Shown: positions 1 to 12,440, counted from the stretch's first letter. The stretch is 64,000 nucleotides of DNA from Amphiura filiformis (GCF_039555335.1 NC_092630.1:85504148-85568147), one strand, 5' to 3'. Notes: generated by a model from the sequence alone, not told the origin. Numbers and translations are program-made.

Positions 1-324
1 CACATTAAGGGCAACGTAATATTCTGGACGGACTACATACACAGTATCCACAGTATACAGTTAACCGCTTTCTGTCTAGTAAGTGCAACCTGAAGCGGAA
101 CACTCTGACACACTGGCAGATATACAAATATTCCTCAAATGACTTCATCACCACGAAATCAATATAAATCGGGACAGTTTCACTGTCATATGGACCTTGC
201 CTAAACCATCGTCACTAATAACAGATTGGGATTCTTTATAATGAAATGCATTTTAAACCAATAAAATACAATAACGGCTTTGTGGCAGATATACAACATA
301 AAGATTTAAAAATATCCTAATCAG

Positions 325-620
325 TCAAGTTAGCTCAATCGATAAGGCGAGACTATGGTGCGAGAGGTTGCGGGTTCGAACCCTGGCGGTGCCTAGTACG
401 CTCTCGTGGAAAAATTGAGTTAGCTTGAAATTCCCCTGGACAAGGAACTCACTGCTAATTTGTCTCGTTGTAACCCGTACGAAACTCGGGGAGCTGATCC
501 GTGTTGCGAAGGTTATTTGTGGAATGTCTAGGGTGTGCGCTCTTGAAGCAGCAAAGTCCCTGATGTGAACTTTAGGACCGCTTTGTGTTGACGACATCTC
601 AATTTTGCATATAAGTATGT
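325..620 (+). mobile_element. tRNA-derived SINE
   Basis: A-box-like tagctcaatcgataaggcg (331-349) and B box ggttcgaaccc (373-383) have tRNA spacing. The rest of the body (to about 610) has no tRNA-like structure. The 3' boundary is uncertain. Confidence 0.6.
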
Positions 621-786
621 TCATACACCCCCTGTGGAAGACATGATCTTAATCTCCCAGACAGGGGTGTAGATTTCAATATTATTGTAGTCACCCATTT
701 AGGTAACACCATTTAAAATTCAAACGCTCTGTGTGGAAGATTCACACACCTTCCATGGATGATGCACGTATTTCAACTTGAAAAGA
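618..786. mobile_element. Hairpin MITE, 'ATACACCC..TGGAAGACATGA' family, copy 1
   Basis: Left tcatacaccccctgtggaag and right ccttccatggatgatgcacg are imperfect inverted ends, with acaggggtgtagatttcaat and gagtcaccc-like words inside. The same family is at 25990-26150 and 42770-42965. Confidence 0.5.
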
Positions 787-832
787 CCAAATGATACGTG
801 TATTTTTTTTTTACTTGACTTACTTGAGTTGC

Positions 833-1140
833 AAGTTCAGACTTAGTTGCAAGCTCAGTGTGAACTCTGCCTGGTAATCTATCTTTTTCGCTATTTTCTT
901 GGTATTCGACCTGTCGGCCTGTTGGAGATCCATGCTTGTGACTTTTAGGATCTGGTCCTTCAATTTTGTTTTGGGGTGTCCCGGATATCCACGTCCATGA
1001 AAGTCTTGAATACATGTTTGGTATGGTAGTCTGTAATGTGGCATCCTGATAACACGCCCACGCCACTTCGTCCGCCTCTTTGTAACTACTTCTGAAATAG
1101 CGTCTGTGATATTCTGATTTTGTTCAGGAGGTTAACTCCT
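833..1140 (-). pseudogene. LINE ORF2 C-terminal remnant
   Basis: Minus-strand reading TKWRGRVIRMPHYRLPYQTC, then IQDFHGRGYPGHPKTKLKDQ. It resembles the common LINE segment (WxGHVxRMxxxRLPKxxL...GxRSxGxPKxRWxDxI). It is short and decayed; a weak call. Confidence 0.4.
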
Positions 1141-1384
1141 AAGATGGACCGGCTTCTTAGAATTTGGTTTTTGATTATAGGAAGGAGATTACCTTTTAAC
1201 AGATTGCTTGGCAGCTATTTCATTTTATATCATGTCCTAGTCCTACCTTCGCAGATAAAGAATCGCTGATTTATCACCATTCATCACAATCTTTGGATGT
1301 TTTTTTTTTTAGAATATGAGTTATAATCTGATGATACCTATTGGTCAGTGTATTTTTGTATGATACACGGCCACATGAACGAAC

Positions 1385-1495
1385 AGCATTTTGTTGGCTA
1401 CTTATGATAATAATAATAAATAATAAATAAATACATAAATAAACAATAAATAAATATATGTAAATAATGAAACAAACAAATAAATAAATAAATGT
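1385..1495. repeat. AT-rich simple repeat (AATA)n
   Basis: Imperfect aataaataaataa tract with interruptions. Confidence 0.85.
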
Positions 1496-3449
1496 ACAAC
1501 TCGTATGTAACGGATCAATAATGATGAAGTATTTGAAGTATCCCGAGGGAAATCATTTCAATGTAAATGACCTGAAGTGTTGAAATGTCTTCATGTCTTC
1601 GAACCTTCTTTGGCTATTTGTATTTCGATTGAAATTCCTAAAGAGTATTCGCATGTCGAATGCACTACATAATGACGCAATAAATCCCTTAAGGGTAGGT
1701 ACTGTAATGCCATAGATAACATAGATTTAAGGTGCGTCAGAGTGGAGCATGACCTGGCGGTGTTTGCACTCAAATATTGAGACACACGTGAGGAATGATA
1801 CACGTATCATTGCGTTCTACACTTGCGCCCAACACTTGTTTTGATACATTATTGGCCTTAACGCAAGAACCGCAAGACCGTCGAATATTAATTCGATTAT
1901 TGGCTTCCTTTACTGATTTCCTATATAATAAATATATAAATATTTAAAAGTACACAGCAGTTTTTTAATTATATTGCTCAACCTGGAAAATATGGTCTTT
2001 GCCATCCGACTCGCCTTGAAGTCTCTAAGAATTACATTTGGACGACACGACGGGATTTATTGAAATATTCGATTCAAGCATATTATTGTTTGGTTTAATC
2101 AAACCAGTAAATATTGATATGGAAAGGCAAAAAGACTTCTCAAGTTACATAAAAATCTTGCCAATATTCAGTGCAGGATAGCTCATGATGAACACAGCAG
2201 GCAGGCAATTTATTTATAAATACGTTATTGAAAAACATGTTTGTTGAAGACTAACAACAAAGACGAACATATGAGATCTGATTTTTAATTCCTGTCGAAA
2301 TACTACCCTGAAAGTGTTCCAAACTTGCTCTGGTCTTATTAAAACAATTTATCGAGCAAAGATACGGCTTGTAGATAGGTCAACTGAATCGACAAGAATG
2401 GTGTTACGCTATCTAGATTAAGCTCGTGTTTTTGCGCAGCCCGGAGAGAATAACTTACTTGCACTTAATAACGAGGGCCAACCTGTGTGCCCTCTTGTGT
2501 GCTATGAGAGTGTATTGTATTAAACTCCAATTTCTTTAAGGGCTGTGTAATAATTATGGCTTTTATGAGCCCTGGGGGGATAAAATGGGGGGGGGGATTA
2601 TTGGCCAATTTTTTTATTACGAACGAAACAGTGATATCCACATCCCCAATCGTGGTATCGTATACTATTTCCATGCGTATATTGTTCTATGGGCCGTGTG
2701 GATCGTTTATGGACTGATAATTTCAAAGCCACTGGTGCAATTTATCTCAGCTTGGGAATCAGATTACTATGGTACAGGACTTAATGTGAGGTACGAAACA
2801 ATTTTTACTGGGGGATACCAGGGGGAAAGGTTTTATTTTATTTGCAACAACAACCTTCATATTTCACCTCATGAAAATATTCTTACCATTGAACTCATTA
2901 ACATTCGATATTTGTATAATATTTAATACCCGAAATTTGCTGCCAATATATCGCTATGTATCTCCTCTATCTACTAATACCAAAATAATTCCCAAGTAAT
3001 GTTGCTCTGACGTCATAATAGCGCGAAACAGTCGCAAAATTGGAGCAATTATTGGGGAATTCTGGCTATATAGAAATGCGAACATGATAAAATACATAAT
3101 TTACTGCTTAATATGAAAGAAAATGTCTATTTTAACCTGACTGCCAAGTTTAAATTTGATATTCCTTAGAATAATTTCACAAGAGCAAAATATAAATCGT
3201 GGATTTTACTGTAGAAACCTATGGTGCCCTGTCCTCCCTGTCGATTTTGATATGACGAATTATCTTTATCACTTAACATAGGATGGCTCGCTCTACGATT
3301 AGTTTAAATCATTTGGGTGTAAAGACAAGCGGCAACGTTAGTAAATGTTATAAAGAGGTGTGGTACATTGGTGAATGCATTGAATGAAGGTAATGGGATC
3401 GCATGATACCGCAACTAAATAATTACATAATAGACACGATGTTGATCTG
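1496..3449. other. AT-rich stretch without recognised gene
   Basis: Short ORFs only, none with a family signature. It contains a G run at 2586-2594. The word tatctcctctatctactaataccaaaat near 2957 recurs near 4676, hinting at an old dispersed repeat. Confidence 0.5.
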
Positions 3450-3960
3450 TTGCATTGCTGCACGCGAAATACAGGATGGCTGCCAACAGTATATCAGGTG
3501 CTGAAATAAAACACTAAGGCGGTGTCATGCTTGATGATGATTACATCTCATGAGGGACATGGCTTCGGTAGGTAATAACGGAGTCGTGTTCTTCGGTCCT
3601 CAGGATATCCCATACTAATCAATGCACTCGATCGAATTATGTCGCTTGTCTGTCGCCAAAATCCCCCGAATACCTACATTTAGACACATAAGAAGTATTA
3701 CAAAGACAATGTCGGTCAAATTTACAGTAGTTAACAAGAATGGTTGAATACACCTTATATGGAACACATGATATTAAATAATGTTTAATTTACAGATTTA
3801 AATTACAACTTTCGGTTATTTCTTGGGGCTTGCTAATGCAATACTGCAACATCTGCCGATTTTCACTACTAAACATATCAAACATCAGTAAAGATCCATG
3901 TGTCAAAAACCTTACTTCTATGCAGCAGATTTCGTCGCCAGTAGGTACATGCATATTATG
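3450..3960 (+). repeat. Dispersed repeat family R1, copy 1
   Basis: gcgaaatacaggatggctgc, aaataaaacactaaggcggt, ttcggtcctcaggatatccc and aattatgtcgcttgtctgtc recur in the same order at 7605-8110 and partly at 26170-26530. No ORF; nature unknown. Confidence 0.65.
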
Positions 3961-4446
3961 GACTTCAGAGGAAGATAAACTACAGTGATTTCAGTGATGT
4001 GTTTTTGAAAGGTTTAAAAGATATTCTCTCTAAAGTATAATGTCAAAGTGTTTTGACATAACCATACTACTTTCTTTGTAGAAAACGGAATGGAAAGTTG
4101 GTAATTTCTCGTTTGCATTTAATATTCATAGGAAAATTAATATAGCTGTCGTTGAAATGCTTGTGACTGAAAATCGTTACTGAATGCATGAGCGGATAGG
4201 AGAAATGATAAATAATAATAGGATATTGTCAGTGTAAATATACCGACGTTCATAATTAATTGACTGCCAAGTATTTACTTAAACTTATACATAAGCAAAA
4301 AATAAGCGTCACTATCATACGAACATGTATTGGCTTGGGTACAGCATGTGAAAGGGATGGCAAACGCACACTGTTCCATGAAAAGGTAGTGCTCCTGCAA
4401 TTTTTTACTGCAAGTCTTATACTGCTATATTTGATACCAATAACTA

Positions 4447-4612
4447 CTCAGCAAACACAAAAATGTTTTTAAAACGTCATAAATGTTTTTCTGATGTTGG
4501 TTTAAACGTTTTAACAACATTAGAATGTCGGGTTATATAAAGGTCATGAAAAAGCACTGCAACAACATTTTTAAAATATTTTCCAAATGTTATTTCAACA
4601 TCATGTTAGAAA
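4447..4612. mobile_element. Fragment of the CAGCAAACAC MITE family
   Basis: cagcaaacacaaaaatgttt followed by aatgtcgggttatataaagg matches the left part of the element at 13916-14589. The right end is missing. Confidence 0.6.
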
Positions 4613-4734
4613 GTTTGGCAGCAATTAGGTTTCACTCTGAACTTTTTTTCTGTGAAAAGTTTTGTATTTGCTAAGTATCTCCTCTATCCAATACCAAAAT
4701 AAGTAGACCCATTCCCCACATGATGTCCTTATGG

Positions 4735-5662
4735 CGTAAAATGCCATCCAGTTGCTCTACAAGGACTCCAATAGTGCCGTTATAGTAGATGAAAGTATCT
4801 CAGAGCCTTTCCAAGTAACAACTGGAGTGCTTCATGGTGATGTGTTAGCACCAATCCTGTTCATTATCCCGGTAGATTACCATCTGAAGAAATCAACTTC
4901 TGGAATTGACGCTGGAATTTTTACCTACCCATGTCGGTCAAGCAGGTATCCTGCTAGGATGCTGAATGACCTGGATTTTGCTGATGAAATTGCCCTGTTG
5001 GAATCTTCCACGGCCCGGGCCCAGTCGCAACTTACTAGGACTGCAACTGCAGCAGAAGATCTATGCCTTGTCATCAGCGCACCTAAGACAGAATATATGA
5101 CTGCAAACTGTAACGCCCAACCAGCACTTGAAGTCTATGGTAGTACCATCAACAATGTCACAGACGCCAAGTACTTGGATTCCAAGATGGGCTCTAGTGC
5201 TAGAGACCTAATAAGAAGAAAAGCACGAGCCTGGGCAGCTTTCTGGAAACTAGAACGCCTTTCGTTACTGTTTTTCTGTACGGGTATGAGTCATGGGTAA
5301 TCACCAAGGACATGGAAAACAAGATCAATGCCTTTGCAACATCTTGCTACATAAGTCATGTTAAACATCAAGCGTGTGGATCGGATTCCAAACGAAACCA
5401 TCTACAATCTGGCCAACACTACTCCACTGGTTGCCAGAGTCAAGATTCATCAACTCAAATTTCTCGGCCATATACTGCATCTTGAAGATGACGAGCCTGT
5501 GAAAGAATATGCCCTTTATATTCCACCACATGGGAAGAGGAAACCAGGACGGCCGCGCACACTGTACTTAAAGTATGTCCAGCACCTCCTGGGAGATACT
5601 GAAGGGATGTTGCAGCTTAACAAAATTGTGATGATTATTATCTTTATTATTATAATCTTTTA
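4735..5662 (+). pseudogene. RTE-like non-LTR reverse transcriptase fragment
   Basis: Frames 4752-5300 and 5358-5663 give TGVLHGDVLAPILFI, DLDFADEIALLESS, ISAPKTEYMTANC, then after a frameshift RIPNETIYNLANTTPL, KFLGHILHLEDDEP and HGKRKPGRPRTLYL. These are the RT palm and thumb and the C-terminal stretch of RTE-like LINEs. The catalytic FADD is FADE and the usual GVLQGD is GVLHGD, so it is inactive as well as truncated. Confidence 0.75.
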
Positions 5663-5699
5663 GTCATAATTTTCAATCTCACAATAAGCAACTTGAGCT

Positions 5700-6560
5700 A
5701 TACCATTCATTCAAACGTCAACTGCCATTAAAATGTAACTAGGACTGTCATGATAGCTCATATGATTAATTATTCAAGTCTCGTGTAAGCTTTCAGACAG
5801 TTATTATACACTAAATACGTCGAGCATATCTGAATCTGTTGTTAACTAATATAATTATACCATTAGTCACGTCCCATTTCTACCAATACCGTAAACGTTC
5901 GCCTAATGGCGCCATGGGCTCCCTTGACATAACTGGAATTGTAGACACAAACTAAAAGTGCCCTCCCATAAAAATCTTGTTGGAATTTTTAGAGGAGGGA
6001 GCTCCCTATTTGTACATGAAATTTACTGCAAGGCAAAGAAACCCAGGTACGCCATTAGGCGAACGTTTACGGTAGGTCATCGTTATGAGCAAGACAAGAA
6101 TTATGTGAGGATAAGCGTAATTTCCAAACGATTTCATTTTTTATTTCGATTTGCCCTTAAATTGTACCTCTTCATCATACACACACAAATATTATAATAG
6201 ATGCAACACTATATTGAGAGCAATATGAACATAGTGAACGCTAAGACAGACCAATAATTAATTGCGTCCTGGCCCTGCAAGCAGATTCATTTTAATTGGT
6301 ATTACATTTTAGAGTCAAAGAGGTCTCTGAATGTGGGACATGTAAGAAACTAAAGGAAGTATTTTAAAATAGAAATAGAGACGTCAGACGTATTTCCTCA
6401 TACAGTGAAATCATTAAATGAGGTCTAGAACAAGAGAAAATTGCACATATAGTTTCAACACCGTGATACAATCTTCATAAAAGGCTTGTTGCCACACGTG
6501 GCCACAATACCAAAATAAAATGATTGTCAGAAAATAGATGCTAATGTACTCCCGTATATC
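5700..6560 (+). repeat. Diverged trace of the composite unit
   Basis: Parts resemble the unit in order: gactgtcatgatagctcata, tctgaatctgttgttaacta, ttagtcacgtcccatttcta, taatttccaaacgat and gaatgtgggacatgtaag. Similarity is weaker than among copies 1-4, suggesting an older copy. It is interrupted by a 188-bp TIR element (5887-6074). Confidence 0.55.
5887..6074. mobile_element. 188-bp MITE with 25-bp perfect TIRs
   Basis: taccgtaaacgttcgcctaa (tggcg) at 5887-5911 is exactly complemented at 6050-6074. The inner arms also pair (atgggctccc with gggagctccc). It interrupts the diverged unit copy between catttctaccaa and ggtcatcg, where copies 1-4 read through. Confidence 0.8.
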
Positions 6561-6639
6561 ACCCCAAAAAGAGCTTCGTGAAATTCTTCAGGTCCATTCG
6601 GTTGTTGTTGATGATCTTTACGAGATATCATTTATGAGT

Positions 6640-6805
6640 TTGGCTGCTGCCTAATATCGATTCATCCCTTTGTTAAATTCGTGTTACGCATGAATTCACA
6701 TGAAATAGCAAACAGGTGATCAGCGATTATTTAACGTATAGTATAACGTGGATTTAACAAAGAGACGGAATAGATATTCGGCAGTCTGTTAACTCAACGA
6801 ATGTA
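6640..6805. mobile_element. Possible MITE (imperfect inverted repeat)
   Basis: gctgcctaatatcgattcatccctttgttaaattc (6642 onward) is roughly complemented by gatttaacaaagagacggaatagatattcggcag (6752-6785). There is no gene content. Confidence 0.45.
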
Positions 6806-7224
6806 CGTGCTGGTTTCATTCAGTAGCTTTCACATACACAACATATTAGAGTCATGCGACTGATAAAGAAGACTAAACAGGTGCTCCGAGTTTAATATTT
6901 TAAAACTCGTTAATTCAAAAAGTGACATCAATCATTGTTTGATAATAAACAAACATACTTGTTTCATTTTACTCGGTATTTGATAGCCACATTTGTTTGA
7001 AAATAATACTGAAAATTAATACTGAATACTGAAGAGTGCTACACCCCTAACTACGATTCACTTTCGTACTACTTTTTTCATTTGTACCCAGCATTATCAT
7101 GGTTATTCTGAGATAAATTCTGAACTCCATTTGCCAACAATTCGAGTTTTTCTTTTATTCTTTCCGGACAATAAGCATTAATTCATATATTGGGCTATTC
7201 CAGAAATTAAAGGCATTTGCCTTT

Positions 7225-7336
7225 TGTTGCATCTCCATCTTGTGGTTGTTGTTTTTTTAAATCATTTTGGTGTTAATTAAGTATTCTTTGTATTTTTGAT
7301 GGAAATAAATTGAATTGAATTGAATTGAATTGAATA
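7225..7336 (+). mobile_element. LINE/SINE 3' tail with (GAATT)n
   Basis: ttgatggaaataaattgaat followed by five gaatt units. AATAAA plus a pentanucleotide tail is typical of CR1/L2-type 3' ends. Only the tail is recognised. Confidence 0.45.
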
Positions 7337-7604
7337 TTCAGTATTAATTATAGCCCCATTGTATTTATATGCTATAGTAACTGGTTTTCCTTAGAATGGT
7401 TTCCGATAAATACGTTTTATTAAATTGATGAAATACAAAGTATAGCCAGATATCTTAATATTGACAATAATATTATTTAGCTATTGACTATACGTTATCT
7501 AGACTAGACTAGTGAAGATATTGAATAAAGATGATTGAATCGCATAATTATGGTAGACAGCTACCTAACAATATGTAGCTACGATCTCGAGATGTTGCAG
7601 TAAT

Positions 7605-8110
7605 TGCTACGCGCGAAATACAGGATGGCTTCCAACAGGATATCAGGTGATGAAATAAAACACTAAGGCGGTGTTACGCGTGGTTGATGCTTGATGCTAA
7701 TGACATCTAGAATGGATTCGCTAGGAAGTAACGGACTCTTGTTTTACGGTCCTCAGGATATCCATATTAATCAATGGACTCGGTCGAATTAAGTCGCTTG
7801 TATGTCGCCAAATTCACCCCCCCCCTGAATATTTGTCACATGTTACCATAGTAACTAGTATAAAGACAATATCAGTAAAATATTATATTAAGTTTAGTAG
7901 TAAACAATAACAAGCATGGTGGATAATAATTATTGACAAATTCCTGATATTAGATATTGTTTAATTTACCTAGGGCTTTTTCATGTAATATTACCACATC
8001 TGCCGATCTTTCACAACTAACATAACAAACATAAGTAAACATCCACGTGTCAAAGACCTTGGGCATCTGTCATTCTTCTACGCAGCAGATACGTTAGAGT
8101 TCATCGCCAG
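7605..8110 (+). repeat. Dispersed repeat family R1, copy 2
   Basis: Same order of landmarks as 3450-3960, followed by a C run (7817-7825) and tgttaccatagtaactagta. It ends where the mariner-like element begins. Confidence 0.65.
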
Positions 8111-8122
8111 TTAGTGCTTATA

Positions 8123-9790
8123 CAGGGTGTCCAAAAATTCGAGAACGCCCGCTTTTTCTCCTATTTTCGAGCAATTCGTCGGCTGTATTCCATAGTGGCG
8201 TATAGTGATTTTTTGTCATTTTTTTTGAAAATTGGCACATATGTTTTTAATGATGTTCTCTTTCATTTTTCTAAGTCTCATCAGTCATAATTAGCTAATT
8301 AATTAGTAATTAATTAATTAAATGTGGCGTATAGTTACAAAGTGACATTTTTGTATTCCATAGTGGCGTATCGACCATACGCCACTTTTTATACACATTT
8401 TATAATTATGAAATATCGGCAAAAATGAAAAACATCGTATGTCATAGTGGCGTACGCGTATCGGACCTATACGCCACTATGGAATACGAACGACGAAAAG
8501 TAACGCCATAGGGATTACACGGCGACCGAGGTGGCGTACGGTTAACGTAAGGTTAGGGTATTGCGTTTTGTTCGTTTTCCATAGTGACGTATAGTTTTAT
8601 TGTCAGTTTGCCAGCAATAGTATATATTTATTTCTTTTGAAAAATATATAACAATAAAATCTATTTAGTTTACTACAGAAATTTCACATCATTTACAAAA
8701 TATAATGAATGTCTGATTTACACAACTCGATTTTAAATTGGCATTTCTTCAAACCCGATTTTCTCGAAAAGTTGTTTATTCGCGGCGCCCCACTATACGC
8801 CACTATGGAATACGGACGACGATTATTGATCAAATATATTTTGGTATGTAAAGAAACTTTTATTTGTTAGCTTTAATAAACCGAAAGAAATATTTCAATC
8901 GACTCACAACGTTTGAAGAAATGCTCTTTTAAAGAAATGTACCCGTTTTTCACTCTGTCCACGGAGGAGGTTTGCTACTTGAAAGATTGAAAAAGAGTAC
9001 ACGTACCATGCATGGATATCAAACATTCCTGAATGATAACTTTATAAAAATAACTAACTTTATTTAGGGAATGGGCTTTTCCGGTGGGCCTATGGGCTAT
9101 GGGTTATGTTAAATTTCATTAACTTGTACTAGGTAAAATGGATGTGGGATGGGACTTCTCTTGCTATACTTGCAATTAAACTTGCTATACTTGCAATTAA
9201 ACTTGTGTTTTCTTGGTTATTTATGCCTTTTCGTTTTAATATGTTTCTTTCTTTGTTGTTTCTTGCTTTAGTTTTATTTACAACATGTCATTTTCTCTCT
9301 TTGGGATAAAAGGTAGCATGAAAAGGGCTGTTTGGTATGTCCTTGGTTCTTCTGAAGTGAGTTTATACTGTGCTTCTTTACCCTCTACCTTGTTGCCTCC
9401 TGGTCTTCATTGCATCAATTGCATTGCATACCCTCCTTGTGCACCGTATACTTGATAATGCAGCAGTAATACGGTTGCGAAGATGTTGGAGGATAGCTAG
9501 TGATCCTCGCTCATAGTGAATGCGTTCCAAAGCATAATGCTATGCATGTCATTAACCGTGTGTTTCGATTTAATCTTTGATGTAGCCAAACCTCATCCAT
9601 AGACAGAGTGAAAAACGGGTACGTTTCTTAAAGAGGGCATATCTTCATAAATTGTTAGCCGATTTAAATAATTGTTTTGGTTTATTAAAGCTAACGATTC
9701 AAGGTTTCTTTACATACCAAAATACATTTGATCAAAGTTTGCAAAAAGAAAAAGAGAAAAGAAGGGCGCAATGAGGGTTCTGTTTTTTAA
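8123..9790. mobile_element. Mariner-like DNA transposon remnant with nested TIR element
   Basis: Left end TA-cagggtgtccaaaaattcg at 8121-8142. Subterminal segments at 8816-8965 (gatcaaatatattttggtat, actctgtccacggagg) are mirrored at 9590-9740 (agagtgaaaaacgggta, ataccaaaatacatttgatc), so the arms are long inverted repeats. The right end (gggcgcaatgagggttctgt) dissolves into a microsatellite. A second family member starts at 63464. There is no transposase frame. Confidence 0.65.
8185..8813. mobile_element. 629-bp TIR element nested in the mariner-like remnant
   Basis: 23-bp perfect inverted ends: gtattccatagtggcgtata(gtg) at 8185-8207 and the complement at 8791-8813. The outer bases tcgtcg/cgacga flank both ends. 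The 'tccatagtggcgtat' word recurs inside in both orientations (8352-8390, 8440-8490, 8575-8595). Removing it rejoins the mariner-like arm (gagcaattcgtc to gattattgatc). Confidence 0.75.
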
Positions 9791-10056
9791 AGAAAAGAAA
9801 AGAAAAGAAAAGAAAAGAAAAGAAAAGAAAAGAAAAGAAAAGAAAAGAAAAGAAAAGAAAAGAAAAAGAAAAGGGGAAAACAAAAGAAAGGGGTAAAGGA
9901 GAGAAGAGAAGAGAAGAGAAGAGAAGAGAAGAGAAGAGAAGAGAAGAGAAGGGAAGAGAAGAAGAGAAGAGAAGAGAAGAGAAGAGAAGAGAAGAGAAGA
10001 GAAGAGAAGAGAAGAGAAGAAGAAGAGAAGAGAAGAGAAGAGAGAGAAGAGAAGAA
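9784..10056. repeat. (AAAAG)n and (AGAAG)n pentanucleotide microsatellites
   Basis: 9790-9866 is (AAAAG)n; 9900-10056 is (AGAAG)n with small interruptions. Minus-strand ORFs over this stretch are only read-throughs of the repeat. Confidence 0.95.
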
Positions 10057-10544
10057 CAGCTTTCGATGACATAATGATGGTCTATGCTGGATACCCACAC
10101 TGTGCGAGGGCTTGTTTGATACCCTCTTTTTAATAATAATAATACTAATAAAAGAGATTTATATAGCGCAACATACAAAAGTCTCGATGCGCTTTACAGA
10201 GCACACATGTATACATAAAAGTAAACACAAAATATCAGTGAACAAAAATCCTTAAAGAATACACCTTAAAATACAAACTACATTAGGCTACACCAAGCAT
10301 CCCTCACAAGGAATGGAGAACAAATAAGAACGAGCAAAGGGTCCCAAACCAAGTGAAAGACGCATGGTAGCAAAACATATGCATACACTAGGCAATATAA
10401 ACAAAGACCTTATTATATTACAGTCCATTATAGCAAAAACAAAGTTCAACATGATCAATATAAAAACATAATAATTATTAAATGGCGAATAAGATCAAAA
10501 CAGACAGAACGAGAAATATTTCAGCATGGAATTACAGCAATATG

Positions 10545-11010
10545 ATGGTGGCACAGCACCCTGCTGAGGGGAGAGGTTGCCAGCACGTCACCCTCAGCTA
10601 GAAACATAATAAGTAAAGCAGCACGAATTAATAACAAGATATGCAAAATCGCGAAATACGGGGTGGCACAACAAATTAATAGCAAAATGTAAAATCGCGA
10701 CATACGGGGTGGCACAACGCCTTGCTGAGGGGAGAGATTGCCAGCACGTCACCCTCAGCTAGAAACATAATAAATAAAGCAGCACGAATTAATAACAAGA
10801 TATGCAAAATCGCGAAATACGGGGTGGCACAACACCCTGCTGAGGGGAGAGGTTACCAGCGCGTCACCCTCAGCAAGAATAACACAGAAAATATTTAAAA
10901 ATAGTTGACGAAAAACAGCGATAACTATCAGGCGATAAATAATACACGAAATGGGGTGGCACAACACCCTGCTGAGGGGAGAGGTTTCTAGCACATCACC
11001 CTCAGCAAAT
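10545..11010. repeat. Tandem repeats in the LINE 3' UTR
   Basis: Four copies of a segment with ggtggcacaacaccctgctg, aggggagaggttgccagcac and gtcaccctcagctagaaac, separated by variable AT-rich spacers with taacaagatatgcaaaatcg. Spacing is about 130-180 bp. It lies between the LINE stop codon and its tail. Confidence 0.8.
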
Positions 11011-11046
11011 TGAAACATAATATATAACAACAAAATCACAGATGAA

Positions 11047-12440
11047 TCAAACAATGAAAAGATGCGTCTTCAGAAGTCGCTTGAAAGAGTACAGTGAGTT
11101 AGCAGAACGAATGCTATGTGGCAGGGTGTTCCAAAGAAACGGTGCAGCGAACGCGAATGATCTTTCCCCATAATACTTGGTGGATGGACGACATGTGACT
11201 GAGAGAAGCGATTTAGAAGATGAACGAAGTTTGCGACTAGGATTGTAGTGCGAGATGAACTCTGAGATGTACAGAGGAGAAAGTTGATTTTGAGCCTTGA
11301 AGGTCATGAGAAGAATCTTGTAGATTATCCGCTGTTGGACAGGGAGCCAGTGAAGTGCCTGTAGAATAGGAGTAATGTGTTGATACTTGGAGGTGCGAGT
11401 GACGAGCCGGGCTGCAGTGTTTTGAACTCGTTGCAACTTGCGGAGATATAGCTATCCGGAAGGCCGTATAATAAAAAGTTGCAGGAGTCGATCCGTGATG
11501 TAACAAATGCATGAACTAATCTCGCTGTGCTGACCTCGTCAAGATAGTATCTGATTTGACCAATTCTACGAATTGCAACTAGGGCAGACTTACAGATGCT
11601 GTCGATGTGCTCTTTCATACAAAAGTGGGAATCCATTACAGCGCCTAGATTGCGCGCACCACTTGAAGGATTGATCACGGAATCCCCGATTACAAGCGAT
11701 ATGTTTGTAGCAGGTCTGTTTGAGAAGCGGGAAGTGACATGGATGAGTTCGGTCTTGGCATCGTTAAGGACCAATTTATTTGCAACGGCCCATGATCTCA
11801 CATCCGCAATGCAGTTTTCCATCACTTCAATAGCCTGAGCTCGATCATCAGGGTGGAAACACATATATAGTTGTGTATCGTCTGCATACACCATAGTATG
11901 CACACCATGTGCAGATATAAGATCTTGCATAGGGGCACTGTACATGGTGAAAAGTAATGGGCCAGCGACCGATCCCTGCGGTACTCCGCAGCTGAGAGAA
12001 ACACTGGTTGAAACTGCATCTTTCACGACGACAGATTGTGTTCTATTCTCGAGATATGATTTAATCCACATGTGTGCAGTACCAGACACGCCATATCTGT
12101 CAGCTAATCTCTGAAACAATAACTGATGGTCTATTGTGTCGAAAGCGGACGAAAAATCAAGGAGGACAAGAATGGCCTCGTTACCTTTGTCAAGTGCACA
12201 AAGAATGTCTGACTGAACACGGAGCAATGCAGACTCAGTACTGTGATGTGCACGATACGCTGATTGTTTGGAGGCGTTGAGGTCATTATCATGCAGATAT
12301 GCCTGAAGTTGAGAAATGGCTACGCGCTCAATCAGCTTGCCTAAGTAGGTCAGGTTAGATATCGGACGGTAGTTTGCAAGTTCATCAGCATCAAGCTTGG
12401 GCTTCTTGGTGACTATGCTATAATTCCTGCCGGTTTTTAC
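11047..12440 (-). pseudogene. CR1/L2-like reverse transcriptase, partial
   Basis: Reads LANYRPISNLTYLGKLIER, SAYRAHHSTESALLRVQSD, LDFSSAFDTIDH, GVPQGSVAGPLLF, MVYADDTQLY (catalytic YADD intact), ARNLGAVMDSHF and then, after a frameshift near 11445, RVQNTAARLVTR, LHWLPVQQRIIYKI and FLWNTLPHSIR. This is the CR1/L2 RT with its usual C-terminal domain. It is a different family from the 27.7-kb element. 5'-truncated and frameshifted, so non-functional. Confidence 0.85.

Larger units (their letters stand above)
10127..12440 (-). mobile_element. 5'-truncated CR1/L2-like LINE
   Basis: Minus-strand 3' end near 10127-10200 reads GCGCTATATAAATCTC followed by a TTATTA-type repeat. The 3' UTR contains about four tandem copies of a 100-150-bp segment (10545-11010). 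The coding part covers RT motifs from the palm to the C-terminal domain. Upstream of 12440 the LINE stops, leaving out the endonuclease and the RT N-terminus. Confidence 0.82.

Noticed and set aside
2465..2926. ORFs of 69 and 113 codons on opposite strands
   Set aside because: They overlap a G run and AT-rich sequence, and have no family signature.
9710..10178. Long minus-strand ORFs rich in FSSLLFSSLL
   Set aside because: They are only read-throughs of (AAAAG)n and (AGAAG)n microsatellites in all three frames.
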